From: Bradyrhizobium symbiodeficiens
Lineage (GTDB): Bacteria > Pseudomonadota > Alphaproteobacteria > Rhizobiales > Xanthobacteraceae
Reading direction: 5' to 3'
Assembly (NCBI RefSeq): GCF_002266465.3
Contig: NZ_CP029427.2
Span: forward strand, 2,730,501-2,794,500
Length of the DNA: 64,000 nt
In this document: one piece after another, positions 9,239-17,107 of the stretch
Layout of the letters: the number at the start of each line of letters is the position of its first letter
Position numbering within the stretch: position 1 is the stretch's first letter
Program-made: the position numbers and the translations under genes
Notes under the pieces: generated by a model
The model's database searches: none
What the model was told of the DNA's origin: nothing
What the model saw: the letters and a program-made list of their open reading frames with translations, nothing else

Positions 9239-9451
9239 ATGTCTATCTATGTCGTCAGGTTCATGAAGAACGTGCTCGGCGAGTACGGTCGGCAGAGCGA
9301 GGTTTGCCAGGGTACGCTGGAGATCGACGCCGCCGATGAGGACGAGGCCAGGGAGCAGGCGAAGGCCAGGTTCTGCAAGGACCAGGCACTACATCACTGG
9401 TCGCTGCATGCCGACCGCATCCATGTGAAGCCGGCTGATTTTCCGTCGTGA
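9239..9451 (+). CDS. small conserved-looking hypothetical protein
   Basis: A 70-residue acidic protein beginning MSIYVVRFMKNVLGEYGR, with a predicted alpha-helical middle (AADEDEAREQAKARFCKD) and a C-terminal HWSLHADRIHVK strand. A clear CAGGAGGT lies 5-11 bp before the ATG, which supports translation and this start over the upstream in-frame codons. No signal peptide, membrane segment or recognised domain. It ends before a palindromic repeat and converges with the acetyltransferase gene. Function unknown. Confidence 0.7.
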   Translation: MSIYVVRFMKNVLGEYGRQSEVCQGTLEIDAADEDEAREQAKARFCKDQALHHWSLHADRIHVKPADFPS

Positions 9452-9463
9452 GGCCTATTGTTT

Positions 9464-9508
9464 GAGCATGATCTTTCGGAGAACCACTGCACTTTTCCGG
9501 ATCATGCC
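9464..9508. repeat. intergenic palindromic repeat (GAGCATGATC family)
   Basis: GCATGATC (9466-9473) and GATCATGC (9500-9507) are inverted arms of a widespread rhizobial repeat whose consensus begins GAGCATGATC and contains ACTTTTCCGGATCATG. It lies between two convergent genes, where it may act as a bidirectional terminator. Confidence 0.75.
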
Positions 9509-10084
9509 CTAGCGGCCCGGCGCCGTCACCGGCGGGGGCGCCGTCGATCCGGCGCCGAGCGATCGCTGCACCATGACGGTGTCGGACCAGCGGCCATGGC
9601 GGTAGGCCACGCCGCAGAGCAGGCCGGCGCGCGCGAAGCCGAACCGCTCGTGCAGCGCCAGTGAGGGCGCGTTGTCGGCATCGATATAGCCGATCATCTG
9701 GCGGAAGCCGGCAGCCGCACAAGCATCGATCAATTCCTGCAGCAGCAGCCGTCCGACCCCACGGCCGAGTTGCTCGTGGTGGACGTAGATCGAATGCTTG
9801 GCCGTGTAACGATAGGCCGGACGCTTGCGGAACAGCACCGCGTAGGCATAGCCGACCACTTCGCCGCGAAAGGTTGCGACCAGATGCGGCAGGCGGGTCT
9901 GCTTGAGGTTCTTGCGCCGGTCGCGCAGATCGTCCGGCTCGGGCGCGCCGGTTCCTTCGACCTCGCGCGCCACGCCATTGCGGACGTGATGGCGGTAGAT
10001 CGCCAGCATCGCCTCGACATCACTCTCGCGCGAGGGGCGGACCCAAACGGGTTCGTCACTTGCGCGCGCAACTGTTTCGTTCAT
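9509..10084 (-). CDS. GNAT family N-acetyltransferase (phosphinothricin acetyltransferase-like)
   Basis: A 191-residue GNAT protein. It begins VWVRPSRESDVEAMLAIY and carries the acetyl-CoA pyrophosphate loop in HEQLGRGVGRLLLQEL near residue 110, then the family segment IDADNAPSLALHERFGF. This layout is the Pat/YncA/MnaT group that acetylates primary amines such as phosphinothricin, methionine sulfoximine or amino acids. It starts 6 bp after the stop of the amino acid decarboxylase gene on the same strand (a GTG at 10090 is an alternative start), so the two are almost certainly co-transcribed. An amine made by the decarboxylase is a possible substrate; this is inference. Confidence 0.85.
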   Translation of the reverse strand: MNETVARASDEPVWVRPSRESDVEAMLAIYRHHVRNGVAREVEGTGAPEPDDLRDRRKNLKQTRLPHLVATFRGEVVGYAYAVLFRKRPAYRYTAKHSIYVHHEQLGRGVGRLLLQELIDACAAAGFRQMIGYIDADNAPSLALHERFGFARAGLLCGVAYRHGRWSDTVMVQRSLGAGSTAPPPVTAPGR

Positions 10085-10090
10085 CGGCAC

Positions 10091-12448
10091 CTACTCGGCG
10101 ACGACGTAAGTATAGAGCCCGATGCGCCCCTGGGCATCGATCTCCTTGTAGACGCCCTGGATTTCCACATCGAAGCCTGGAAAATTGTTGAAACAGGCTT
10201 CGAACATCTTGAGATAATCCACCATGGGCTTCGCCCGTTCCGTCAGCCGCTCGCCGGGCACGATGGTGGCGATGCCGGGGGGATAGACCACGAAGGGTGT
10301 GGTGGCGATGCGGCCCGCAATCGCCTCGATCGGGAGGTAGTCGACATCGTTCTTGAACAGATAGCGCGCGGCATCGCGCGGCGACATCGCAATTTCCGGC
10401 ATGTGCTCCGGCATGAACTGTCGCGCCTGGAGAGTGCTGACATCGGCCGCGCGGAAGAAGCGGTGCATCTCGCCGCAGAGATCGCGCAAGCGCACGCCGG
10501 CGTAGCGGGCCTGCCGCCGCTGGTAAAATTCCGGGATGGCGTCGGCCAGCAGTGCGTTGTCGTCGTGCAGCCTCTTGAACGCGACGAGGCCGGAGATCAA
10601 CGTGCCGGCCTTGCTGGCTTCGACGCCGGGGGTGAGCAGGAAGAGCAGGGAGTTGAGGTCGTTCTTCTCGGGGACGATGCGGTTCTCGCGCAGATATTGC
10701 GCCACGACGGGAGCGGGGATGCCGTGCTCGGCATAGGCGCCGGTGGTGCGGTCGAATCCTGGCGTCAGCAGCGTCAGCTTGTTCGGATCGGTCATGGCAA
10801 AACCTTCCGTGAGGTCGGGAAAGCCATGCCAGTTCGCATCGGGCGAGAGCTGCCACAGCGCGGCATTGGTGGCGAGCTCATCGGTGGAGAGGGTTTCCCA
10901 GGCGACGTTATGCGCGGCACCGGGGCGGCCGACATCGGGAATGGCGACGCGGTCGGGAACGAAGGGTTCGAAGAACCAGCGCCGGTCCGGGTTCTGCTCC
11001 TTCTCCTCGAACTCCCGGCGCATCGCGCGGATCTTCTTGCGAAGCTCGATGCCGAGGCGGATCGTGTCGTCCCACAGCACCTCGCCGGAGCGGCCCTTCA
11101 TCATCTGGGCGCCGACGTCGAGCGAGGCGAACAGCGGATAGAACGGTGACGTGGAGGCGTGCTGCATGAAGCTTTCGTTGAAGCGTCGGTGCTCGACGCG
11201 CCGCTTCTGGCCGCGGATGTGGCGGTCCTTGATGTGGATCTGCGAGGCCTGCGAAAAGCTCGCAAGCTGTTTGTGGGTCGACTGCGTCGCGATGATGCCC
11301 GGTGCTTCCGGGGGGAGGTTCGTCAGCCCCATGGCGAAGCGGCCGGCATAGAGCGGGTGAAATTTCATGAATCCGGCCCAGGCCTCGTCGAACAGGATGT
11401 ATTCGCAGAGATGGCCGATACGCTTCAGGATCATCTCGGCGCTGTGGATCGTACCGTCATAGGTGCACTGTTCGACAACGGCGACGCGGAACGGCCGCTC
11501 CTTGCGCCAGGCCTCCTTGTCCGTGACCAGCGGGTGGTTGCGGATAGCCTCGCGCAGCGCTTTCTCGTCGAGCACGTCCCATCGCATCGGGCCGATCAGG
11601 CCCCAGGAATTGCGGATGGTCGGCACGTAAACCGGAACGCCGCCGTTGATCATCAGGGCGCCGTGATGGGCGGCCTTGTGATTGTTGCGGTCGAACAGCA
11701 CGAGGTCGCCGTCGGTGACGAGGGCGCCGAGCGCGACCTTGTTCGAGGTCGAGGTGCCGTTGAGCACGAAATAGGTCTTTTCCGCACCGAAGATCTGCGC
11801 GGCTTCCTTCTGGGCCTTCAGCGCCGGTCCTTCATGGGTGAGGAGGTCGCCGAGATCGAGCACGGAATTGTCGAGGTCGTCGCGGAACACGGATTCGCCG
11901 AGATGCTCGACGAAGACCCGGCCGATCGGGCTGCGATTGTAGAACACGCCGCCATTGTGGCCCGGGCAGGTCCAGAGCTGGTTTCCCTCCTCGGCATAGT
12001 CGACGAGGGCGCCAAAGAACGGCGTCTTCAGCGTCTCGGCATATTGCTTGAGCCGGCTGATCAGATTCTTGGCGATGAAGGGCGGGGTTTCCTCGGAGAG
12101 GAAGACATAGCCGTCGATGAAGTCGAGCACCTCGACCGGCAGGTCCTCGAAGCGCTTGCGCCGGATCAGGAGGATGATCGGGAAGTCGAGGCCGCGGCGC
12201 CGCATCAGGTTGATCAGGGCCGACGTCTTGCCTTCCAGTCCCTTCTTGCCCCAGTCCACCACCATGCAGCCGATTGCGGCATCGGTCTGCACTGCCATCT
12301 CGGCATCTTCCAGCTTGCGGGCCCGGACCACCTCGAAACCGGAGCGCTGGATCTCCTCGATGATCTGGTTGAAGCGAATGCCCTCGAGGTCATCGGCATC
12401 GAATGCGGGTGCGGCGAACAAGAAGTTGAAGCGCTTGAAATAGTCCAT
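10091..12448 (-). CDS. Orn/Lys/Arg decarboxylase (PLP fold type III-like wing family)
   Basis: A 785-residue decarboxylase of the bacterial inducible arginine/lysine/ornithine family (E. coli AdiA 755, LdcI 715). It has an N-terminal receiver-like wing domain (residues 1-150, including CMVVDWGKK), then the PLP domain with TYFVLNGTSTSNK, FDEAWAGF and the Schiff-base lysine in ATQSTHKQLASF near residue 390, and a C-terminal domain. The start at 12448 (MDYFKRFNFLF) matches the family N-terminus; upstream codons would add an unrelated 27-residue tail. Substrate among Arg, Lys and Orn cannot be decided by eye. The product would be a polyamine or precursor. A GNAT acetyltransferase gene follows after 6 bp. 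Confidence 0.92.
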   Translation of the reverse strand: MDYFKRFNFLFAAPAFDADDLEGIRFNQIIEEIQRSGFEVVRARKLEDAEMAVQTDAAIGCMVVDWGKKGLEGKTSALINLMRRRGLDFPIILLIRRKRFEDLPVEVLDFIDGYVFLSEETPPFIAKNLISRLKQYAETLKTPFFGALVDYAEEGNQLWTCPGHNGGVFYNRSPIGRVFVEHLGESVFRDDLDNSVLDLGDLLTHEGPALKAQKEAAQIFGAEKTYFVLNGTSTSNKVALGALVTDGDLVLFDRNNHKAAHHGALMINGGVPVYVPTIRNSWGLIGPMRWDVLDEKALREAIRNHPLVTDKEAWRKERPFRVAVVEQCTYDGTIHSAEMILKRIGHLCEYILFDEAWAGFMKFHPLYAGRFAMGLTNLPPEAPGIIATQSTHKQLASFSQASQIHIKDRHIRGQKRRVEHRRFNESFMQHASTSPFYPLFASLDVGAQMMKGRSGEVLWDDTIRLGIELRKKIRAMRREFEEKEQNPDRRWFFEPFVPDRVAIPDVGRPGAAHNVAWETLSTDELATNAALWQLSPDANWHGFPDLTEGFAMTDPNKLTLLTPGFDRTTGAYAEHGIPAPVVAQYLRENRIVPEKNDLNSLLFLLTPGVEASKAGTLISGLVAFKRLHDDNALLADAIPEFYQRRQARYAGVRLRDLCGEMHRFFRAADVSTLQARQFMPEHMPEIAMSPRDAARYLFKNDVDYLPIEAIAGRIATTPFVVYPPGIATIVPGERLTERAKPMVDYLKMFEACFNNFPGFDVEIQGVYKEIDAQGRIGLYTYVVAE

Positions 12449-12544
12449 GATCTGTCCCGAATGTGCAGAAGATACAGCTCTGTGCACAATCGATGACACC
12501 TGGATGACAGGCCTCGAGTGCCGCGGCAAGATTGGACTGCCGCT

Positions 12545-14743
12545 TCACTCCAGCAGCTTGTCCAGCGTGATCGGGAAGCGCCGGATGCGCTTGCCGGTGG
12601 CATGATAGACTGCATTCGCAATCGCTGCAGGCACCCCGACGATGCCAATCTCTCCGAGCCCCTTGATACCAAGCTTGTTGATCCGCTCGTCCGGTTCGTC
12701 GACGAAAATGACATTGATGTCGTGAATGTCAGCATTCACGGGAATGTGGTACTCGGCGATGTTCGCGTTCATGATACGGCCGAAGCGGTGATCGATCTGC
12801 GTTTCCTCGTGAAGTGCCATTCCGATCCCCCAGACCACGCTGCCCATGATCTGGCTGCGGCCGGTCTTCGTGTTCAGGATGCGGCCGGCAGCAACCGCGC
12901 TCACGACCCGCGTCACGCGGATCACGCCGAGCTCCTCGTCGACCTTCACTTCGGCGAAAACCGCCGAATGCGTATTGCGGGCGTGCGATTTGTCCTCGGC
13001 GAACTCGTTCAGCCTCTCCTTTTCGATCCGCTCGATCTTGCCGTGGCGCATAACGTCGGCAATAGAGACAGCAGCCGCGTTCTTGCCATTGCTCGCGATC
13101 ATGCCGTTGGCCAAGGTGACATTGTGCATCTCGATGTCAGCCAGCGGAGAATCCGGCATCGCCTTCGCAAGCCGCGCGAGCTCCTGGCGAATGTCTTCCG
13201 CTGCTGCCAACACGGCGTGCGCGCTGGATGCCGCCATCCAGGAGCCGCCTTCGACGGGAGCTTGCGGCAAGATCGAGTCGGCGAGCCTGACGCTGATGTT
13301 CTCAATCGGCAGGCCCAGGGCATCCGCCGCGACCTGCGCCACGATGGTATAGGTGCCAGTGCCAATATCAGAGGCGGCGCAGGAGACCTCGGCACGGCCG
13401 TTTGCCGTCAACACGATACGGGCGGCAACAGGCATCTGCAGTGCTTCCCAAACCCCCGTTGCCATGCCCCAGCCGATCAGTTCCTTGCCGTCGCGCATGG
13501 AGCGGGGTGTGGGATCGCGGCTGCTCCAGCCGAACGCTTCCGCGCCGCGGGCGTAGCATTCGCGCAGCTTCTTGCTGGTGTAGGGCAGGTCTTCGCTCTG
13601 GTCGCGATCCGAGTAGCACTTCAGCCGCAGCTCGATCGGATCCAGCTTGAGCGCGACCGCCAATTCGTCCATGGCGCATTCGAGCGCACAGACGCCCGAT
13701 GCTGCGCCCGGTGCCCGCATATCGCAGGGCGTCGAAACGTCAAGATCGACCAGCTTGTGGGCAAAGTGGGTGTTCGGGCTCTTGTAGAGCTGCTCGGCCC
13801 AGCCCGTGTCGTTGCGCGAAAAATCCTCGTAGCGTGAGGTCATTGCGATAGCTTCGTGGGTGATGGCATCAAGCGTGCCATCCGGCCTTGCCCCGAGCGC
13901 AACGCGTTCGATGGTCATGGGGCGATAGCCCAGGCCGTACATCTGCTGCCGCGTCAGCACGACGCGAACCGAACGCTTGAGCGCGAGCGTGGCCATCGTG
14001 GCCAGCACGACCTGGTACTGCGGCCGCAGGCCGGAACCGAAGGCGCCACCGACATAGGGCGAAAGTACGCGAATCTCCTCGGGCTTCTTGCCGAACACGC
14101 TGCAGAGATACTTCTGCACGTTCTGAACGCCTTGCGTCTTGTCGTATACCGTGAGCTTGCCGTCCTCCCAGACCGTCGTCGTCGCATAGAGCTCCATCGG
14201 ATTGTGATGCTCGGTCGGAACGAGGTAATCCGCTTCGTGGCGCAAGCCGGCGACGGCAAGCGCTGCCTTGGCGTCGCCGCGCGGCTTGTGCGGCTTGTCC
14301 ATCTCGTTGGCACTGCCGCGTTCGGCCTCGAGATCGGTCACGAACTCAAGCTGCTCGTAGTCGATCCGCACGAGCGTAGCGGCGAACTTCGCGGTTTCCC
14401 ATTCCTCGGCAAGGACGAGCGCAATCGGCTGTCCGTTGAACTTGATCATGTCGTCATAGAGCGGCCGGAACGGCGAGCCCTCCGGAGCCACTTCGTCCTT
14501 CCAGGCTTCGTCCTTGTCCGCGAGGGGAGGACGATTGGCGTGCGTGAGCACGTCGAGAACCCCGGCGACTTTCAGCGCCTCGTGAGTATCGATGCGCACG
14601 ATGCGACCGCGCGGTATGGTGGCCTCCACCACGAAGCCATGGACCAAGCCGTTGGCGCTGAATTCGCCGGCGTACTTCGCGGCTCCGGTGACCTTGGCCC
14701 GGCCGTCGACGCGCGAGGTTGGTGTTCCGACATAGGCGTTCAT
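12545..14743 (-). CDS. aldehyde oxidoreductase, molybdenum cofactor-binding subunit (PaoC-like)
   Basis: Xanthine-oxidase-family large subunit of 732 residues. It opens with the typical TSRVDGRAKVTGAAKYAGEF and carries the aldehyde-oxidase first domain, the Mo-cofactor binding stretches (VGGAFGSGL, AVEGGSW-like PVEGGSWMA) and the catalytic glutamate in KGLGEIGIVG near the C-terminus. GLGEIG is the PaoC-type version of the family Glu motif. The ATG at 14743 follows GAGGG and lies 7 bp after the FAD subunit stop. It is the last gene of a three-gene minus-strand operon. Annotation as xanthine dehydrogenase is less likely because of the three-subunit order and the iron-sulfur FAD subunit. Confidence 0.9.
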   Translation of the reverse strand: MNAYVGTPTSRVDGRAKVTGAAKYAGEFSANGLVHGFVVEATIPRGRIVRIDTHEALKVAGVLDVLTHANRPPLADKDEAWKDEVAPEGSPFRPLYDDMIKFNGQPIALVLAEEWETAKFAATLVRIDYEQLEFVTDLEAERGSANEMDKPHKPRGDAKAALAVAGLRHEADYLVPTEHHNPMELYATTTVWEDGKLTVYDKTQGVQNVQKYLCSVFGKKPEEIRVLSPYVGGAFGSGLRPQYQVVLATMATLALKRSVRVVLTRQQMYGLGYRPMTIERVALGARPDGTLDAITHEAIAMTSRYEDFSRNDTGWAEQLYKSPNTHFAHKLVDLDVSTPCDMRAPGAASGVCALECAMDELAVALKLDPIELRLKCYSDRDQSEDLPYTSKKLRECYARGAEAFGWSSRDPTPRSMRDGKELIGWGMATGVWEALQMPVAARIVLTANGRAEVSCAASDIGTGTYTIVAQVAADALGLPIENISVRLADSILPQAPVEGGSWMAASSAHAVLAAAEDIRQELARLAKAMPDSPLADIEMHNVTLANGMIASNGKNAAAVSIADVMRHGKIERIEKERLNEFAEDKSHARNTHSAVFAEVKVDEELGVIRVTRVVSAVAAGRILNTKTGRSQIMGSVVWGIGMALHEETQIDHRFGRIMNANIAEYHIPVNADIHDINVIFVDEPDERINKLGIKGLGEIGIVGVPAAIANAVYHATGKRIRRFPITLDKLLE

Positions 14744-14750
14744 CCGGCCC

Positions 14751-15767
14751 TCATGCGATCTTCTTGTGAGCTTGTGATTGCGGCCTGGCACTCGCGGCCT
14801 GCATCAGCGTTCGCACGATGGCGCGACGGGACAGCTCGATCTTGAATTCGTTATGGGAACGGGCAGTCGCCCCCTGCAGCAGCAGATCGGCGGCGTGTCC
14901 GAAATGGTCCGGTGTAGCCGCCTGGCCCCGCAATGCTGCTTCGGCCTCGAGGTTTCGCCAGGGCTTGTGAGCCACGCCGCCGAGTGCCAGGCGCGCTTCG
15001 CTGATCGCGTTGCCCTCCAGCTCGAGCGCGGCTGCGACCGAGACCAATGCAAAGGCATAGGACAGCCGGTCGCGGATTTTCAGATAGCTGTAGTTCCGGG
15101 TAAAACCGCGCGGCGGCAGCTCAATTGCCGTAATGATCTCGCCACTGCCGATATTCGTATCGAGATGAGGCTTGTCGTCCGGGAGCCGGTGGAAATCCGT
15201 CAACGCGATGGTGCGCTGACCCGAGGGGCCTGCGATGTGGACCAGCGCGCCGAGCGCGGCCAGCGCCACGCTCATGTCGGATGGGTTGGTCGCAATGCAG
15301 GACTTGCTGGTGCCGAGGATCGCATGGTTCCGGTTGAGGCCATCGAGCGCCGAGCAGCCTGTGCCAGGGCTCCGCTTGTTGCAAGGTGTGGCCGTGTCAT
15401 AAAAGTAGGAGCAGCGCGTTCGTTGCATCAGATTGCCGCCGACCGAGGCCATGTTGCGCAGTTGCGCGGAGGCGCCGGCCAGGATGGCGCTGGCGAGGAG
15501 GGGGTAGCGCTGCTCGATCAAGGGGTGGTAGGCGAGGTCCGAATTCGGCACCAGGGCGCCGATGCGCAGACCGCCGCCGGCGGTCCCCTTGATGTCGCGG
15601 AGCGGAAGGCGGGAGATGTCGATGAGCCGCGAGGGCCGTTCGACATTCTCCTTCATCAGATCGATCAGGTTGGTGCCGCCGGCAATCAGCTTCGCGCCGG
15701 GATCGGCGGTGAGCAGGCGAATGGCGTCGGCAACGTCGCTTGCGCGGGAATAATCGAAATTGTTCAT
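14751..15767 (-). CDS. aldehyde oxidoreductase, FAD-binding subunit with [4Fe-4S] insertion (PaoB-like)
   Basis: FAD-binding subunit of 338 residues: KLIAGGTNLIDLM near the N-terminus and ASVGGNLMQRTRC are the flavin-binding blocks of the CoxM/XDH FAD family. Directly after lies a four-cysteine segment (RTRC, ATPC, GTGC, KSC, about residues 120-155). In E. coli PaoB and 4-hydroxybenzoyl-CoA reductase the equivalent insertion holds an extra [4Fe-4S] cluster. The ATG at 15767 overlaps the stop of the 2Fe-2S subunit gene (ATGA). Confidence 0.9.
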   Translation of the reverse strand: MNNFDYSRASDVADAIRLLTADPGAKLIAGGTNLIDLMKENVERPSRLIDISRLPLRDIKGTAGGGLRIGALVPNSDLAYHPLIEQRYPLLASAILAGASAQLRNMASVGGNLMQRTRCSYFYDTATPCNKRSPGTGCSALDGLNRNHAILGTSKSCIATNPSDMSVALAALGALVHIAGPSGQRTIALTDFHRLPDDKPHLDTNIGSGEIITAIELPPRGFTRNYSYLKIRDRLSYAFALVSVAAALELEGNAISEARLALGGVAHKPWRNLEAEAALRGQAATPDHFGHAADLLLQGATARSHNEFKIELSRRAIVRTLMQAASARPQSQAHKKIA

Positions 15768-16249
15768 GACCGGCTCATTGCCTGCTCGATCGCAGCCACG
15801 ATGTTGGGATAAGCGCCACAGCGGCAGAGGTTTCCGCTCATGAGCTCCCGGATCTCGTCGGCATCTCGCGCATGACCTTCGGCCAGCAGGCCGGCGGCCG
15901 AGCAAATCTGTCCCGGCGTGCAATAGCCGCACTGAAAGGCATCGTGGTCGATGAAGGCCTGCTGCAGGGGATGCAACGTGCCGTCCCTGGCCAAGCCTTC
16001 GATCGTCGTGATCTCGGCGCCATCCTTCATGACCGCGAGGGTCAGGCAGGAATTGACCCGTCTTCCGTCGACCAGCACGGTACAGGCGCCGCATTGGCCG
16101 TGATCGCAGCCTTTCTTGGTGCCGGACAGCTCCAGACGGTCACGCAGCGCATCGAGGAGCGTGGTCCACGGCACGATTTCGAGCGTGCGCCTTTCGCCAT
16201 TGACGACGAGGTTGATCGGAATACGTTCGGGGATCGTCGTGTCGGCCAT
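15764..16249 (-). CDS. aldehyde oxidoreductase, [2Fe-2S] subunit (PaoA-like)
   Basis: A 161-residue protein with two iron-sulfur domains: the plant-ferredoxin motif CDHGQCGACTVLVDG with a later Cys in NSCLTLA, and the helical domain with CGYCTPGQI and CRCGAYPN. It transfers electrons between the molybdenum and FAD subunits. From the chosen ATG at 16249 there is no twin-arginine signal, unlike E. coli PaoA, and the in-frame upstream sequence to 16489 shows no RR motif either, so the complex is probably cytoplasmic. First gene of the operon; the 211 bp upstream carry no evident gene. Confidence 0.92.
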   Translation of the reverse strand: MADTTIPERIPINLVVNGERRTLEIVPWTTLLDALRDRLELSGTKKGCDHGQCGACTVLVDGRRVNSCLTLAVMKDGAEITTIEGLARDGTLHPLQQAFIDHDAFQCGYCTPGQICSAAGLLAEGHARDADEIRELMSGNLCRCGAYPNIVAAIEQAMSRS

Positions 16250-16460
16250 AATCTTTTTCCTTGCGGAAGGGCCGGGCTGGGCAAATTGTGGGAGTGACGC
16301 ACGAATGCGCTGCCACCGCTGGCCGATACCGCCCAACGGATGACGCGGCGCTTGGTTCCAGACCGATTCTTCCGGCCGGATGGCGAGGTCAGCGCTTGGC
16401 TCGGAGAGCCTTGGGCTGGAGCTTGCGCCGATGGGGAGTGGGTTGGCCGCGTAAAGGCGG

Positions 16461-17096
16461 CTATACCGGCTTGCGGTGCCGGCTGCCAAGAGCGGTTTCG
16501 ATGGTCTCGGGCCGCTCGATGCGTTCGATCAGCATGTCGATGCGGTCGCCGCCCCAGAACAACTCGCCGTTGAACACCATGGTGGGAACGCCGAACACGC
16601 CGAGTGCCTCGGCCTCATCAATGATGCGATCGTGCTCGGCGCGTGCGGAGCCGTTGACATATGCCTCGAACTCGACGGACGAGCCGCCGCACGATGCGAT
16701 GATATCCGCGATCGCGGCGAGGTCGTCGATCTCCAGCTCATGACTCCAGAATTTGCGAAATACCATGTCGTGATAGGGCCGGAAGAAGCCGTGGTGTTGG
16801 GCGAACAGCATGCCCACGCTCGAATAGAAGGCGTCGTAGATGCGCCGCGGTCCTTTCATGACGAGGCCCTGCGCATTGGCGAAGCGCCGAGCGTCCATAT
16901 AGGCGTAGCGAACCTTGCGCCAGAAATGCGGCGTGCGCTCCTCGACTGTGCCCATGAACTCGGCGACGCGCAGCGTATAGGGCAGCCATTCGAGTTCGAC
17001 ACCGTGCGTGTCTTCGAGCTCGAACAGGCGCTTGTTGGCGACGAAAGCGTAGGGGCTCTTGTAGTCGGTATAGACGCGTATAAGTGGCTTCGGCAC
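16461..17096 (-). CDS. DsbA-family 2-hydroxychromene-2-carboxylate isomerase-like protein
   Basis: A 211-residue thioredoxin-fold protein of the kappa-GST/HCCA isomerase family. The N-terminal YTDYKSPYAFVAN carries the serine that replaces the DsbA cysteine, and the C-terminal VFGVPTMVFNGELFWGGDR is the family glutathione-site region. Members use glutathione to isomerise aromatic breakdown products or act as glutathione transferases. It begins 11 bp after the monooxygenase gene, so it is the last gene of the ligase-TetR-monooxygenase operon. The exact substrate is unknown. Confidence 0.85.
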   Translation of the reverse strand: MPKPLIRVYTDYKSPYAFVANKRLFELEDTHGVELEWLPYTLRVAEFMGTVEERTPHFWRKVRYAYMDARRFANAQGLVMKGPRRIYDAFYSSVGMLFAQHHGFFRPYHDMVFRKFWSHELEIDDLAAIADIIASCGGSSVEFEAYVNGSARAEHDRIIDEAEALGVFGVPTMVFNGELFWGGDRIDMLIERIERPETIETALGSRHRKPV

Positions 17097-17107
17097 GGCG
17101 AGTCCCT

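Noticed and set aside
12545..16249. Xanthine dehydrogenase as part of a purine pathway with ade
   Set aside because: Three-subunit order, the [4Fe-4S] cysteine insertion in the FAD subunit and the GLGEIG motif fit PaoABC-type aldehyde oxidoreductase instead.
16250..16460. N-terminal extension of the 2Fe-2S subunit up to 16489 carrying a Tat signal
   Set aside because: The translated extension has no RR-x-F-L-K-like motif or hydrophobic core, so the start at 16249 is kept.
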